Assembly: GCA_010094045.1 (NCBI GenBank) | Contig: ML986643.1 | Coordinates: 19,297-64,380, forward strand | Reading direction: 5' to 3' | Source: Lojkania enalia | Taxonomy: Eukaryota; Ascomycota; Dothideomycetes; Pleosporales | DNA: 45,084 nucleotides | In this document: one piece after another, positions 12,273 through 23,025 of the stretch | How positions within the stretch are numbered: position 1 is the stretch's first letter | Layout of the letters: each line of letters begins with the position of its first letter | The notes under the pieces: generated by a model | The model's input: only the letters and a program-made list of their open reading frames with translations | Databases searched by the model: none | Told to the model about the DNA's origin: nothing | Translations under genes and position numbers: made by a program

Positions 12273-12887
12273 GCCATTTTACTGACCGTGGAGGGATGTC
12301 CCTTGAAGCAATATGTCGCTGTTTCTCCAAAGTCCCCGATATATGACGGTACCCAATCGAGACACATTGTTGTGTTGGAAGCTCCATGGACGACCTCCAT
12401 ATTGTGCGCGCGACCTGATGTTGTCCAATTGGTGTATGGTGAGGGCTTAGTCACTTTTTTCATGGGTCCTGTTCTGATCGTTGATGGAGGTTCTGTAACG
12501 ATCGGAAGGAAAATGGGGATGGACCAAGCAGCGTCCAGGTTCCTAAGATGAAAGTCTTCATCAAACACTCTCTGCAAAGATTCATTTCTGGGGTCAATTT
12601 ACATTGCACAATGGCATTGCCTAGGGTTAGCGGTATCCCAGCGAGTTATAGACATTTCTTTCACCTGTCTACGATGCCAAACGGTGCAAGATTTTGCAAA
12701 GGATGGCGCCTGACGAGGGCATGATATGTCTTCCACGAGCGTCTTTAGACATTGATAGATTTTCGGGTCGAATACGACCCTATGCACGTACGTGACCGAT
12801 AAGCCTACACTTCCTTGCTCCCTAATAGTCCCATCTCATATCCAATAAGTAGCTTGCTATTCCATGATGCATCTCTCGTCCACCCTC
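12273..12887. other. Region after the 2EXR-like gene, no assigned gene
   Basis: Open frames exist on both strands: + 12309-12551, which could be a third exon of the upstream gene, and minus 12191-12577 and 12599-12787. Composition is still normal, so chance frames are expected. None shows a domain I recognise. The minus frames would need a very short intron to join. It may be decayed coding sequence, but I cannot support a gene call. Confidence 0.4.
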
Positions 12888-13943
12888 TTATCCGCTCGAA
12901 TTGTCCCCGCACGATCAACTATTGCCGCAAGATTGACCTTGAATCGCGGTCCCAAGAGAATACAGTCCAGTCCCACAAACTACGGCCCCAATCCCAAAAA
13001 TTACAACTTTAACATCAGCCAAACATAGCTTCCCCCAATTCTCCTTATACCGCCGTTAGTTCAGGAACAACCAGCAAATTATGTCCAACCCATATGTGGA
13101 CCACGGTGTGAACAGCGCGGAAATGGGTCTAGGAAGTTACTAAAGTTAGAATCGACTCGGCTATGACCTATGCGATGAGCTAGAGTGTGAAGGGTACGGC
13201 AGCCTAGGAGCTGATGGCGAGCCACGTGCGTTGAGACATGTGCTTTGTGCTGCGGAAGTGGCGGACATATATAAACTTTGAAGCGACATGGCCGTAAATC
13301 ACGCCAGCTAGGAGAATTTATTATATACTCCTTCGTTGGTACGAGACATTGCTCTATTGTACGAAGTATATAAGCGGTACAGAATGAACGACTCACAGTC
13401 GGCAGCGCAATCCATACGCTATCTTTATCCTCACATCACTCGCACTATCTAGCGCAGGACTTGTCACAAAGTCTCCAGAATACCGATAGATGACAATAGT
13501 AACCACAATGTACATCGTCGTATCCGTGAATTGCAACAGGTAGAGTGCCTTAGTAAACTCCTTAGGGTTTCGAAATTCACTAATAGGGGAGAAAATTGCG
13601 ATGTGACCCATGAACACGGAGATTACTTTTACTACGCTGAGAAGGGCTGGTACGAGGGAGCTCTAGGCTATGGCTTTAAGGCCCAAGTTTGCGCGGGTTA
13701 GGTTTGTTAGGGCGCGATAGGTAGAGAGATGGGAGACTTACGATCTACGCCGATGACTATCATGGTTATAGAGACGCCTCACGTATAGAAACGAATGCTA
13801 GGTATTAGTGCTAGATTTCGTAACATAATTTGTAGGGGCTGAATGCATACAGGCAATGCTTAGATAGGAGACTTTCTTTAATGTTCTGGGAAGCGTGATG
13901 ACCCACAACACCACGAATCCAATAATACCCTAAGCTCGGCTAT
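12888..13943 (-). pseudogene. Neutral amino-acid transporter (Aa_trans/mtr-like) pseudogene, truncated and with nonsense changes
   Basis: Relic of a multi-pass amino-acid permease. Recognisable blocks on the minus strand, in order: LPRTLKKVSYLSIA (near 13880), ITMIVIGVD (near 13750), NPKEFTKALYLLQFTDTTMY (near 13540), YRYSGDF, AGVIYGHVASKFIYVRHF (near 13290), VIAES (near 13160), TPWSTYGLD (near 13095), then GIGAVVCGTGLYS (near 12975). Old introns survive, e.g. 13663-13741 (GTAAGT..CCTAG) and 13308-13396 (GTGAGT..CCTAG). Three tryptophan positions are now TAG (13204-13206, 13180-13182, 13168-13170). Other stops sit near 13035 (TAA) and at 12915-12917 (TGA) and 12888-12890 (TAA), and there are frame breaks near 13407 and 13760. 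The N-terminal part is missing: the homology ends at about 13943 where transposon E5 begins. It is certainly not functional. Family level is well supported; the substrate is not known. Confidence 0.85.
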
Positions 13944-13944
13944 A

Positions 13945-14338
13945 TAGTTCCTGCGCACATAGGGTTCTTGCGCACCCACACCAACACGCGTATCCATCAA
14001 GTAATCGCGATTTCTCTCCACACCAGCTATTTACTATGGATACTCGCGGAGAGGCAATTCAGCTAGCTACCGGCGATTAATACGCAGGTCTCTATCCTAG
14101 TAAACGAGCTGCGGCGAAGGCCTACAATATCCTTGAATCGACCCTACGAAATCGCCCGAATGGCGCGACAAATAGCGCGACTAGCCATCAACACCAGCAG
14201 CAGCTCACCTCTAAGCAAGAAGAATTCTTAGTTGAATAGATACTAGAAGACGCCCGCGTCTGCCCCCCTATACACGCCCGAGCCTGTAAAATAGCCAATC
14301 GAATCTTACGAATAAATGGTGATTACCGTGTCCGTGAA
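13945..14338 (+). mobile_element. E5: pogo/Fot1-like DNA transposon, 5' fragment
   Basis: The fragment begins with a terminal sequence containing two direct copies of GTTCYTGCGCAC (13947-13975). From 14036 it encodes the start of a transposase: MDTRGEAIQLATGD, stop, then YPSKRAAAKAYNILESTLRN, the psq-type helix-turn-helix. A Tc5-type DNA-binding start follows (LTSKQEEFLVE, TAG at 14237-14239, then ILEDARV). The stops fit a Gln codon and a Trp codon hit by C-to-T or G-to-A change. The frame ends at about 14338 where another transposon starts. The right half is absent from the neighbourhood. Its insertion removed the 5' end of the transporter gene. Known pogo-type elements encode a DDE transposase acting on TA targets. 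Confidence 0.75.
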
Positions 14339-14992
14339 CCCAATGCACGGATTCAGCCAATGCACGCCGAACACCAGACACGTCAAAACTCCCTAATCTT
14401 CAACACGCGATAACTCCACCATTATGGACCCAATTCAGGCTGCCATTGATGAAATCGAATCGCGAGAACCAGGAGAAGATTTCTCATATACAGAAATTGT
14501 CACTAGACGTGGTGTTGATCGCAGTACACTATCGCGAAGACACCGAGGTGTTACAGCATCGCGTGCGGCCACTGCAAACAATCAACGAGAGCTTAACCCA
14601 TAGCAAGAGCAGGAGCTTATACGATATATTAAAGGACTTACAGAGAAATATATACCTCCTATAAGAGAGATGGTACGAAATTTCGCATCAATAATAGCCA
14701 AGAAGCCAGTCAGCGAAAGCTGGGTTACCTGCTTTATCAACTGACACAGCGTTCGTCTTATATCACAATGGATAGTCGGCGTAGATAGTAATCGCTATAA
14801 AGCTAATTTAGAGGATATATATCGCCTGTATTTTCACCTACTATACAGCAAGATCGATCAATATTAGATAGATCCTCGGCATACTTATAATACGGACAAG
14901 AAAGGCTTCCTAATCGGTATTATTAGTAGATTAAAAAGGATATTTAGTAGACGAATATATGAGAAGGAAGTTAGGGTATTCATCTAGGGACG
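14339..14992 (+). mobile_element. E6: pogo/Fot1-like DNA transposon, 5' half with transposase relic
   Basis: It starts with two direct copies of CCAATGCACG (14339-14367). The transposase begins at ATG 14424 (MDPIQAAIDEIESREPGEDF) and continues TLSRRHRGVTASRA, a helix-turn-helix of the Fot1 type. Beyond a TAG come QEQELIRYIKGLTEK, VRNFAS, SESWV and then NTDKKGFLIGIISR at about 14890-14930. That last block is the first catalytic-Asp region, normally NMDEKGF; here Glu is Lys. Four in-frame stops make it a pseudogene. Reading ends at about 14992 where E3a is inserted, so the rest of the catalytic domain is lost. An internal frame (14446-14664) is a chance product. Confidence 0.8.
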
Positions 14993-14994
14993 TA

Positions 14995-15372
14995 CCTTAC
15001 AAGCGAGCGGCCCATATAAGCAAGCGGTCTACTCCATCAACTTTTTCAACCTTTATATACGTATAGCTCAACAACCAAGTAATATAATAACAATTTACAA
15101 CTTGAGGGATTATTCTATAGAAATCTCTACATCCTTCTAGCATATATAAGAATTATGCCCAGTCTTACTATAGCGGCTATAGTACGCTTTATACTGTCCG
15201 CTTATATATAATTGCATCCTAAATTAGTATATTATAACTAGAATTTCCTCCTTATTATTCCTTTTAGTAATAATTATCTCTTCTTATATTTTTATTAGGG
15301 TCTCTTATACTTAAATTTACCTTTTTTTCTACTATTTCTATTTTATTACTACTTTATTTACTTTTTAAAGGC
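14995..15372. mobile_element. E3a: end fragment of pogo-like family E3
   Basis: It begins CCTTACAAGCGAGCGG preceded by TA (14993-14994), and tracks the left end of the complete E3 copy at 29812-30190 base for base with mostly C/T changes. The match stops at about 15372, where the terminal repeat of E2a takes over. The terminal sequence holds two AAGCRAGCGG cores. No coding part remains in this fragment. Confidence 0.8.
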
Positions 15373-15708
15373 TAATATACTATATAAATAAGCTAATTAC
15401 CTAAGCGAGCTGATTATAATACTAAGACTATACTAAAATTGCGACTACTTTTTGTAAAATATTATACTTTCTTATATTCTATTATATTATATAGTATAGT
15501 AGCCTATTCTTCTATATCTATAGTATTATTTTTATATATCTGTAAGTTATATCTAGTCTTACTATACTACCTATAATACTTTTAAGTTGGTTAGCCTCTA
15601 TTAATATATACCTTCTTTCTACCCTTCTTTCTATTAGTATAAGTACGAAACTCTTTTAGAGTAGTTAATTAAACGCTTTCTTTAATTATTAGATTACCTT
15701 TCTTTTAT

Positions 15709-15792
15709 ATATACTTTCTTTTATATATACTTTCTTTTATATATACTTTCTTTTATATATACTTTCTTTTATATATACTTTCTTTTATATAT
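15709..15792. repeat. Tandem array of a 16-bp unit at the gap edge
   Basis: The unit ACTTTCTTTTATATAT is repeated about five times without visible variation and runs directly into the Ns. The assembly probably broke because of this array, so its true length is unknown. Confidence 0.8.
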
Positions 15793-15942
15793 NNNNNNNN
15801 NNNNNNNNNNNNNNNNNNNNNNNNNNNNNNNNNNNNNNNNNNNNNNNNNNNNNNNNNNNNNNNNNNNNNNNNNNNNNNNNNNNNNNNNNNNNNNNNNNNN
15901 NNNNNNNNNNNNNNNNNNNNNNNNNNNNNNNNNNNNNNNNNN
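15793..15942. other. Assembly gap (150 N)
   Basis: A run of Ns. The sequence to the left is the E2a transposon plus a short tandem array; to the right it is the internal part of a G1-type Gypsy element. The real size and content cannot be inferred from the window. Confidence 0.99.
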
Positions 15943-18035
15943 AGTAATTTTAAAGGGTAAGTACTATATTAATATATATAGGGCTTAGAAGAGTAATCTA
16001 GCTACTATAGAATTAAGAAATAGAAAGCCTTAGGCGCTTATATTAACAAGGGCGTTTAGTTGTATACTAACGCCTTTTAAATATAGAACGGTAGGAATTT
16101 AGAAGTATTTTCCTCTAAATAAATACGATAAATCGATATTTAATAAGTTATACTTACTTAAGCCTAGGATAGAGAGTTTTTCTAAACGTCTCTATTTCCC
16201 ACCTAAAAACTATTTAGATAGTACTTATTTACGTCTAAAAACTCTTCTTCCTTAATCTTCTCTTATTTAACCTCTATCTCTTATACTTTAAAAACTGTAT
16301 ATTCGTTCGCAAAGTATTCTAGTTTACTATAATTATAGTAATTTTCTAGAGTTATATACCTTTCAGGTGCGGGAGTCTTACTAGATTATTAGAGAGCAAT
16401 TATAGTAGAATAAGGTGTTAATACTAGGGTAGATTGAGGTAGTATTAGATTGTAGGTTACCTTAGATAAACTCTTAGAAACCTTCTAGTACCGATCTAAA
16501 TTTATTTTAGCTATAACCTATAAGCTAGTAGTTTATTCTAGAAGGTTAGGAACGCTCCTTCTTTCTATATTATAAGCTGTTAAGTAGGCAATTATAGCGT
16601 TAAAGGAGCCTTTCTATATAAGCTTAAAGCTAAGGTTTAGTATCCTCAGGCTGGGGAGAATCTTATCCTATAGGTAGAAGAACTACTTAGATTAGGATAC
16701 AAATCCTCTAATAGCTATACTAATAAAGCGAGCTTTAAAAGTTGGGAATACTTCTCTCTTATTTATCTTTAGGACCTAAAACGCCTGTCACGCCTCTATC
16801 TCTTTATTACCTATAATAAAATATAATCGTAGAAGTAAAATTATTTCTTTAGTATTCTTAAACTAATACTAGTCTAATTTAGCTAGGTATTTTAGTTCTA
16901 GATACTCTTTTATAGTACTAGAGGTATATCCTTATACTAATACTATATGTATATATTCTGTTAGATAGTAATCTATATTAATTTTAAGTTGGTCTAGGAT
17001 TAAAGCTTACTATTATTTAAATATAGGTTTACTACTATCTATAAAACTTTCGATCTTAGGTATATATTTAGTAAGATAGACTTAAGGGGGCTTAAGGGTG
17101 GCTGAGAAGTTTCTTACTAGGGGAGTCGTAAAAGTTTCTTAGTATATTATCGGTTCTAATTTAGTGGTTTATAGAGGTTAATTAGAACTAATAGTTCTCT
17201 ATTATATTAAGTATATAATCTTCTCTTATAAAATTGCGATTTATTCCTTAAGGGTTAGTTTACTCTAATTTCCCTCTAAATTAGATAGGTTCTTTATTAT
17301 AGGCCCTATAGAAAAGGGTCCGCCTGTTACAGGGCCCTCTATAGGAGGTAACAGTTATTCTATACGTATAGATAGAAGCTTACTCTTACTATAACTTATG
17401 TATATATCGGTTCTAGTATAGGAATTAGAAGGTAAATTATAGTTAGATATTAGCGGTTACCTCCGATTCTAATAGGTTATTAGTAGTCTCTAAGTTTCTA
17501 CCTAGGTATACTCTACGCGGCTTTTCCGAAGGCAATCCTAATTATAGAGGATAGGAAGTTTTAAATCTAAAGGCTTCGGTTAATAAAAGGTTTCTAAGAT
17601 CCTATCTAGGTAACTGAATAATTTAATATAATAGTATATAAGTATTATAATCTAAACTAAATTAGATATATCTTAGACTTAGATATATTTAAATAAATAA
17701 TCGATGCGATATTATTAAAGAGGCTATTACTAGTAGTATTAAGTTCTTCTATATAATATAACAGCGTAGGTAAGATAATAGGTCCAAATATAGCATAAAT
17801 CTATTTAGAGGTATATAAGAGTATATAGAGGTTTAGGGATCTAGGAATTCTATTAACACCTATAAGCCTTGTATAAAAGGATATAGAAGAACTACTAAGC
17901 TACTTATAAAGGAGTATACAACTATATACGGAAGGGAAAAGGGGTAGAACCGGGGGTAGAATAAGATAAGCAAAAAGCTTTGGGATAAGGTTATATATAA
18001 AGCTTTTCGTGGAACGATTTCTTTGCATTGTTACA
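15943..18035 (-). mobile_element. G1-family Gypsy fragment with 5' LTR (17752-18035)
   Basis: This segment follows 4311-6404 of the first Gypsy copy throughout, differing mainly by C/T and G/A changes. It ends with the same 284-bp LTR. It corresponds to the 5' LTR, leader and gag-side portion. The polymerase part would lie in or beyond the gap. It is inserted in E2a. At the LTR end the flank is GCTTTAAAG; the partner target duplication is not visible. Confidence 0.85.
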
Positions 18036-19191
18036 GCTTTAAAGTAGAGTAAAAACTCGATTTTTGTAATATAGTTAATATAACTATATATTAGCTGCTC
18101 GACTTAGCGCCCGTATATAGTTTTTAAAAGTAAGAAACAATCTATATCTAGTAGTTATAGTAGATGCGACGAATATAGAGGTATATAAAGAGTAATAATA
18201 TTCTTTTCCTCGTAGAGCTGCCTAAATTTAAGTAAGTTATAGCTCTTATAGCTGTTAAGAATTAGCAATTAATATATACTAATAGTATAATCCTTTATAT
18301 ACGCGTTAAAATACTTTAACTACTTAATACTAATATTATTTATCGTCTAGCTGTTATTAGTAACCTATATAGCCTAGGTTAGTAGAATATCGTCTTCTTT
18401 ATACTATATAGAGAGGTAGTAGGTACCTATAAAGATAATAAAAGGTAGTATTACCTATCCTATCGCGTTAATACCCTAGATAACTATAGTCTACTTATAA
18501 TTACCTAGCTAGAGCTGCTTTAGTCGATTCTATCTCTTAGAGCTAATAACTACTACTTCTATTAATATTACGCCTATTATAAAGCTTAATTCGTTAAAGT
18601 TATATATATCTTCGTTAATAATACCGTATTTAGCCTTTATATTCTATATAAGGTAGAACTAGCCTCTTATAACCTTAAGATCCTTATATTTAGCTCTTAA
18701 ATAGTCGTACTTTTAATTAAATTTAACTTTAAGCTTAGGTATACGTTTAATAAAGTTTTCTACCTAGTTTTTTCTAACCTAGCTAGTAGAGCACGCAGCT
18801 AGTAGTAAATTAGCTATATTTTAAACAGCAGCAAGCTGCGGCGGAAATCCTCTTATATCTAGATCTAGTATATATTAAACAATTACCTACTCCTTAATCT
18901 TACTAAGCTTTATTAAATTAGGCTAGCAATTGTATTATAGAGCTGTTCCTTACTTTTATATACTAAGTATACTTTAGGAGATATTATAGATTAATATAAC
19001 GCGATATATAGTTAGTATTACATCTTATTAAAGAGCTTAGAGTATAAGTTATATTCTAGCTTCTTTCTAAATTAATTCTATAGTTGTTAATTATAGTATA
19101 ATACTATAAAGTATAATTATCGCGATTTTAGTAGTATTTTAGTATTATAATCAGCTCGCTTAGGTAATCAGCTTGCTTATACTATACGTTA

Positions 19192-19706
19192 ATTAAATTA
19201 TAAATTATTAAAATTTAAGTCTAACATCTATTATAAAAGCTATATATTAGATTTAAAAGAGTATACTTATTCTTATAACTAAGCTGGCGATGCTTTAAAC
19301 TAAGAATAAGATACTGTAAGAGGTAAATAAGGTAATAAGCAAGCGAAAATAGCGTACGAAATAGTAGATTTAAAGATAAGATATCTTAATAAAATCTAAG
19401 ATAGGAGATCTAATTAAATAGATTAATTTAACTATCTAAATTAGGTAAAAGACTACTATATTATAGTCGCGTTATAGAACTAAAAATCGACTATAGTAAT
19501 ACTGTAAATACTATAGGCAGCTAGGATATTAAATTAAGATATATCTAATATAATTATCTAAGTCGGATAGTAATAGTAATTATATTACTATATTATCTAA
19601 TTAATTAATCTAGACGTTATTAGATAAACTGTCTCTAAGTTACCTATAGGTAAAATTTAGGTGGTAGAGTACGCCGCTTACTATATCGCGCTATTTACTA
19701 CATTAT
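19192..19706 (+). mobile_element. E4b: 3' fragment of pogo-like family E4
   Basis: From about 19192 the sequence tracks 28638-29153 of the complete E4 element in the same orientation. It ends with the E4 terminal repeat (GGTGGTAGAGTACGCCGC...CATTAT) at 19706. The 5' part is missing: the fragment abuts the E2a terminal repeat. Confidence 0.75.
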
Positions 19707-20572
19707 TACGTTAACTATTATAACCTAGAATAGAACCCGACTAGTAACTTTACTAAGATAACTACCGTAGAAAATTACTATATTAGAAACCTAAATAAAT
19801 AAAATCTAAATATAATATTACGTCTAAATTTTTAATTAGGTGCTAGAGTTTAATTTAAGTATATTTTTAAACGCTTATAATAATACTACTACTAATCCCT
19901 AGTATAGTACTATTATATAAACTAAACCAATCTAATCTCTAATATAGTACTACTATATAATAATAACCGGTCGCGCTAATATACCTATAACCTAACCTAA
20001 TTCCTAGTATAGTATTATTATAAGAACTAAACTAACTTAATCTCTAGTATAGTACTACTATTAACTATTAGTTATACTAATATACCTATAATCTAACCTA
20101 ATCTCTAGTATAGTACTACTATATAATAATAACTAATTATACTAATATACTTATAACCTTAACTAATACTAGTATTAATAACTACTACTTAATTATAAAT
20201 AATCTAAATATAATATAAAGACTTAACTCGTAGAAACTTATAATTAAAAGAAGAGTACTATTATAATAATACCGTAATACTTCTATACCTATACTATTCT
20301 TATTATAATACTTAAACTAGCTACTAGTAATAGTTATTAACTACTAGTTAGAATATAACTAACTTGTTTTAACTATAATAGAGAAAGGTTTTACTAACCT
20401 AGCTAGCTTATATAGTAGTATAAATCTAGTTTCTATAAAAACTTATATAATATAGATATTTCTATTCTTTATATAATATTTTAATATTTATATATAATAT
20501 ATAGTAATAGAGTTAACTACTTAAAGTATAATTAACTAACTACGCGTAAGCGTTTATAATATATATTTAAAA
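19707..20572. other. AT-rich interval with a tandem repeat at 19890-20160
   Basis: Around 19890-20160 the phrase CTCTAGTATAGTACTACTAT and variants recur at least five times. Between them lie alternating spacers containing CGCTAATATACCTATAACC-type text, giving a unit of roughly 60 or 120 bp. The rest of the interval has no recognisable gene, terminal repeat or match to other parts of the window that I could find. Confidence 0.55.
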
Positions 20573-21675
20573 ACTAGAGTTTTTAAATAGGCTTAGAATT
20601 TAAAATAATTTATTAGATACTTTATACTATTATAATTCTTATTTAGATATATAAGTTAAAAACTATAGTAGTAATAGAATATAAATAGGTAACTATCTAA
20701 AAATTATATAGCTTTTCTAAATTATCTCTAAATTTTACTATAATAAGTAGTTAAATTCTACTTTAGTTTATTAAATATATTTAAAAGATCCTAAACTTAT
20801 ATTATTAATTTCTACTATACTATCTATATATTAATAAGTTCTATTACCCTCTATCTATCTTTTTTATCCCCTATCTACAGATATATAATTAGCTAATAGG
20901 TTTCTTAGAAACCTTAATAGGAAATTAATAGAGTATTAATTATAAGATACTAGATTTATATTAGTATTAATATAACTATAATAAAACACTATAATAAAGA
21001 ATAGTAGAAATATTATAATATTACAGGTATATAAGAAGCTAGAGTTAACAATTAAGAGTATCTAGCTATAAATTATATTTGTAGACTACTACTACTACTA
21101 CTACTATTACTACTACTACTAATATATATAAAACTCTAGTAAAATAGTAGTATATTATACTATTATATTAAGTATTTATTTTTAGAGATAATAGGTTTTA
21201 TTATTAAATAGTATACTAATACTATACTTCTAATAGTATATAAGAGTCTACTATAGTATATTATAAAATATTATAGTCTAGAAAATACTATAAAATATAG
21301 TAAATTACTATTATATATTATAAAGTATAGTTAATTACTATTATTTAATATACTGTAATATACTATAAGATACTATAATATAATATACTACTCTAGTTAA
21401 TTAAATTTATATATATAGGGAAGTAGTATAAATAAAATTTATATAGTATTAGAGAAGTATATTAGATTTTTATCTACTAACTACTAGTAGTAAAGGCTAA
21501 GCTAATCTTTATTTATTAAAGTATTATTATCTAAAAAACTATTAAAATTAGTTATATCTTTATCTAAAAAGCTTTTAAAAGTACTATCTAACTTCTTACT
21601 TAATATCTTATACTTATTCTTATATTATATAAGCTTAGCTTTAATTTTAGAATTATTATTAACTTCCTCTTCGTA

Positions 21676-23025
21676 TATTACAGTATCCTCGCGTTCCCCC
21701 TAATACTTGTATATAGCGCGCTCGCTTCAGCGCACGTGCCTTCTTCTTCTCCTTTATCTTCTTACTTACCTCACGTTCAGCTTACTCCTTAGCTATCCTC
21801 TTATACAACACCTGAGATCTATACGTAGCATACTATACCAAGCGTTAGATAAGCCTTATCGTCCCTGCTCGTAGCCTCTTATAATATTAGGATAGCTCGC
21901 CTAGTTATACAGTAATAGTAGCTAGACAGCTGCTGCAGATCTCCAGACAGAGATTTTCGTTATTCCTTATCCGGATTTTTTCTTCCTTCCTAGTAATATC
22001 TAGCCAGATTACCAGCTTAACAGCCATCCTACTGCTCGTACAGCAGCAGTAGTAGGAGCTCTAGAACCAGCTATCGTCCTCCCTCGACGCGCTATCGTCC
22101 TCTCTCCACCGTAGTCTTCGCTCCTTATTCCGCCAGCTTCTCTCTATACCAGTTCCCCGTTCTATCAGTAATACGACAACTATATTAAGCTTGTTCAGCA
22201 TATTACTCGTCGTACTAGACGCTAGTTTCTGTTCCGCCAGCTCCTTAAAGAGTCAAACGACTCCCCGTTCCGTTATACTAAACGCTAGTTCCCCGTTCCG
22301 TCAGTAATACAACGACTATATTAAGCTTGTTCAGTATATCGCTTGTTATACTAGACGCCAGTTCCCCATTCCATTAGTAATACGACAACTATGTTAAGCT
22401 TGTTTAGCATATCGCTTGTCGTACTAGACGCTAGTTCCTGTTCCGCCAGCTCCTTAAAAAGTTAAACAACTCCCCGTTCCGTTATACTAGACGCTAGTTC
22501 CCCGTTCTGTCAGCAATACGACGACTATATTAAGCTTGTTCAGCATATTACTCGTTATACTAGACGCCAGTTCCCGTTCCGCCAGCTCCTTGAAGAGTTA
22601 AACGACTCCCCGTTCCGTTATACTAGACGCTAGTTCCCTATTCTGTCAGTAATACGACGACTATATTAAGCTTGTTCAGTATATCGCTCATTATACTAGA
22701 CGCCAGCTAGCTAGAAACAGTTCCACCCTATACAAAACAGACAACCAGTTGCACCGGGTCCCTATATTACAGCCACAATCATTGATTGCGGCTACTTTCT
22801 AAAGAGGGGGGTACTATCACGGTATCCTTGCGTTCCCCCTAATACTTATATATAGCACGCTCGCTTCAGCGCACGTACCTTCTTCTTTTCCTTTATCTTC
22901 TTACTTACCTCGCGTTTAGCTTACTCCTTAGCTATCCTCTTATACGACACCTGAGATCTATATATAGCATACTATACTAAGCGTTAGATAAGCCTTATCG
23001 TCCCTACTTATAGCCTCTCGTAACA
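21676..23025 (+). mobile_element. TRIM1: miniature non-autonomous LTR retrotransposon (1,350 bp)
   Basis: It has two LTRs of 211 bp (21676-21886 and 22815-23025), a 928-bp interior, and a 5-bp target duplication TCGTA (21671-21675 and 23026-23030). The family B copy 2 at about 40690 carries the unfilled site (TCGCA). LTR ends read TRT..ACA once RIP is allowed for. AAAGAGGGGGGTAC directly precedes the right LTR, which fits a polypurine tract and sets the + orientation. Directly after the left LTR, TTAGGATAGCTCGCC may be a primer-binding site altered from TTGGG. The interior has no protein frame. It consists largely of a minisatellite (about 22140-22710) built from two alternating units. Size and lack of coding match terminal-repeat retrotransposons in miniature. 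Confidence 0.85.
22140..22710. repeat. Two-unit minisatellite inside TRIM1
   Basis: Unit A (about 73 bp) contains GTCAGTAATACGACGACTAT, AAGCTTGTTCAGCATAT and TACTAGACGCCAG. Unit B (about 62 bp) contains CGCCAGCTCCTTAAAGAGTT, GACTCCCCGTTCCG and TACTAGACGCTAG. Both end in CTAGACGCYAG, which occurs about eight times. The units alternate and vary in number between TRIM1 and TRIM2. Confidence 0.8.

Larger units (their letters stand above)
15373..19191 (-). mobile_element. E2a: pogo-like family E2 copy (minus orientation), interrupted by a Gypsy fragment and an assembly gap
   Basis: Both terminal repeats are present: left from 15373 (AATAAGCTAATTACC, then TAAGCGAGCTGATTA) and right ending 19191 (CAGCTCGCTTAGGTAATCAG, then TATACTATACGTTA). 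The inner parts 15373-15792 and 18036-19191 are the reverse complement of the two outer parts of the complete copy E2 at 31704-33576. Between them lie the 150-N gap and a G1-type fragment ending in an LTR at 18035. About 0.3 kb of E2 is therefore hidden in or lost at the gap. Transposase relics are full of stops. Confidence 0.75.

Noticed and set aside
12191..12787. Minus-strand gene made of frames 12191-12577 and 12599-12787
   Set aside because: No recognisable domain, it overlaps good coding on the plus strand at 12191-12257, and joining the parts needs an intron of about 35 nt.
14446..14664. 72-codon plus-strand frame
   Set aside because: It is out of frame with the E6 transposase relic that clearly occupies the same bases.
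21087..21120. CRISPR-like array from the TAC-rich and other short repeats
   Set aside because: The repeats are simple trinucleotides without unique spacers, and the genome is fungal.
21676..23025. rRNA or tRNA gene in the GC-richer stretch
   Set aside because: The stretch is bounded by LTRs and a target duplication and consists of a minisatellite; no tRNA cloverleaf or rRNA core could be read.
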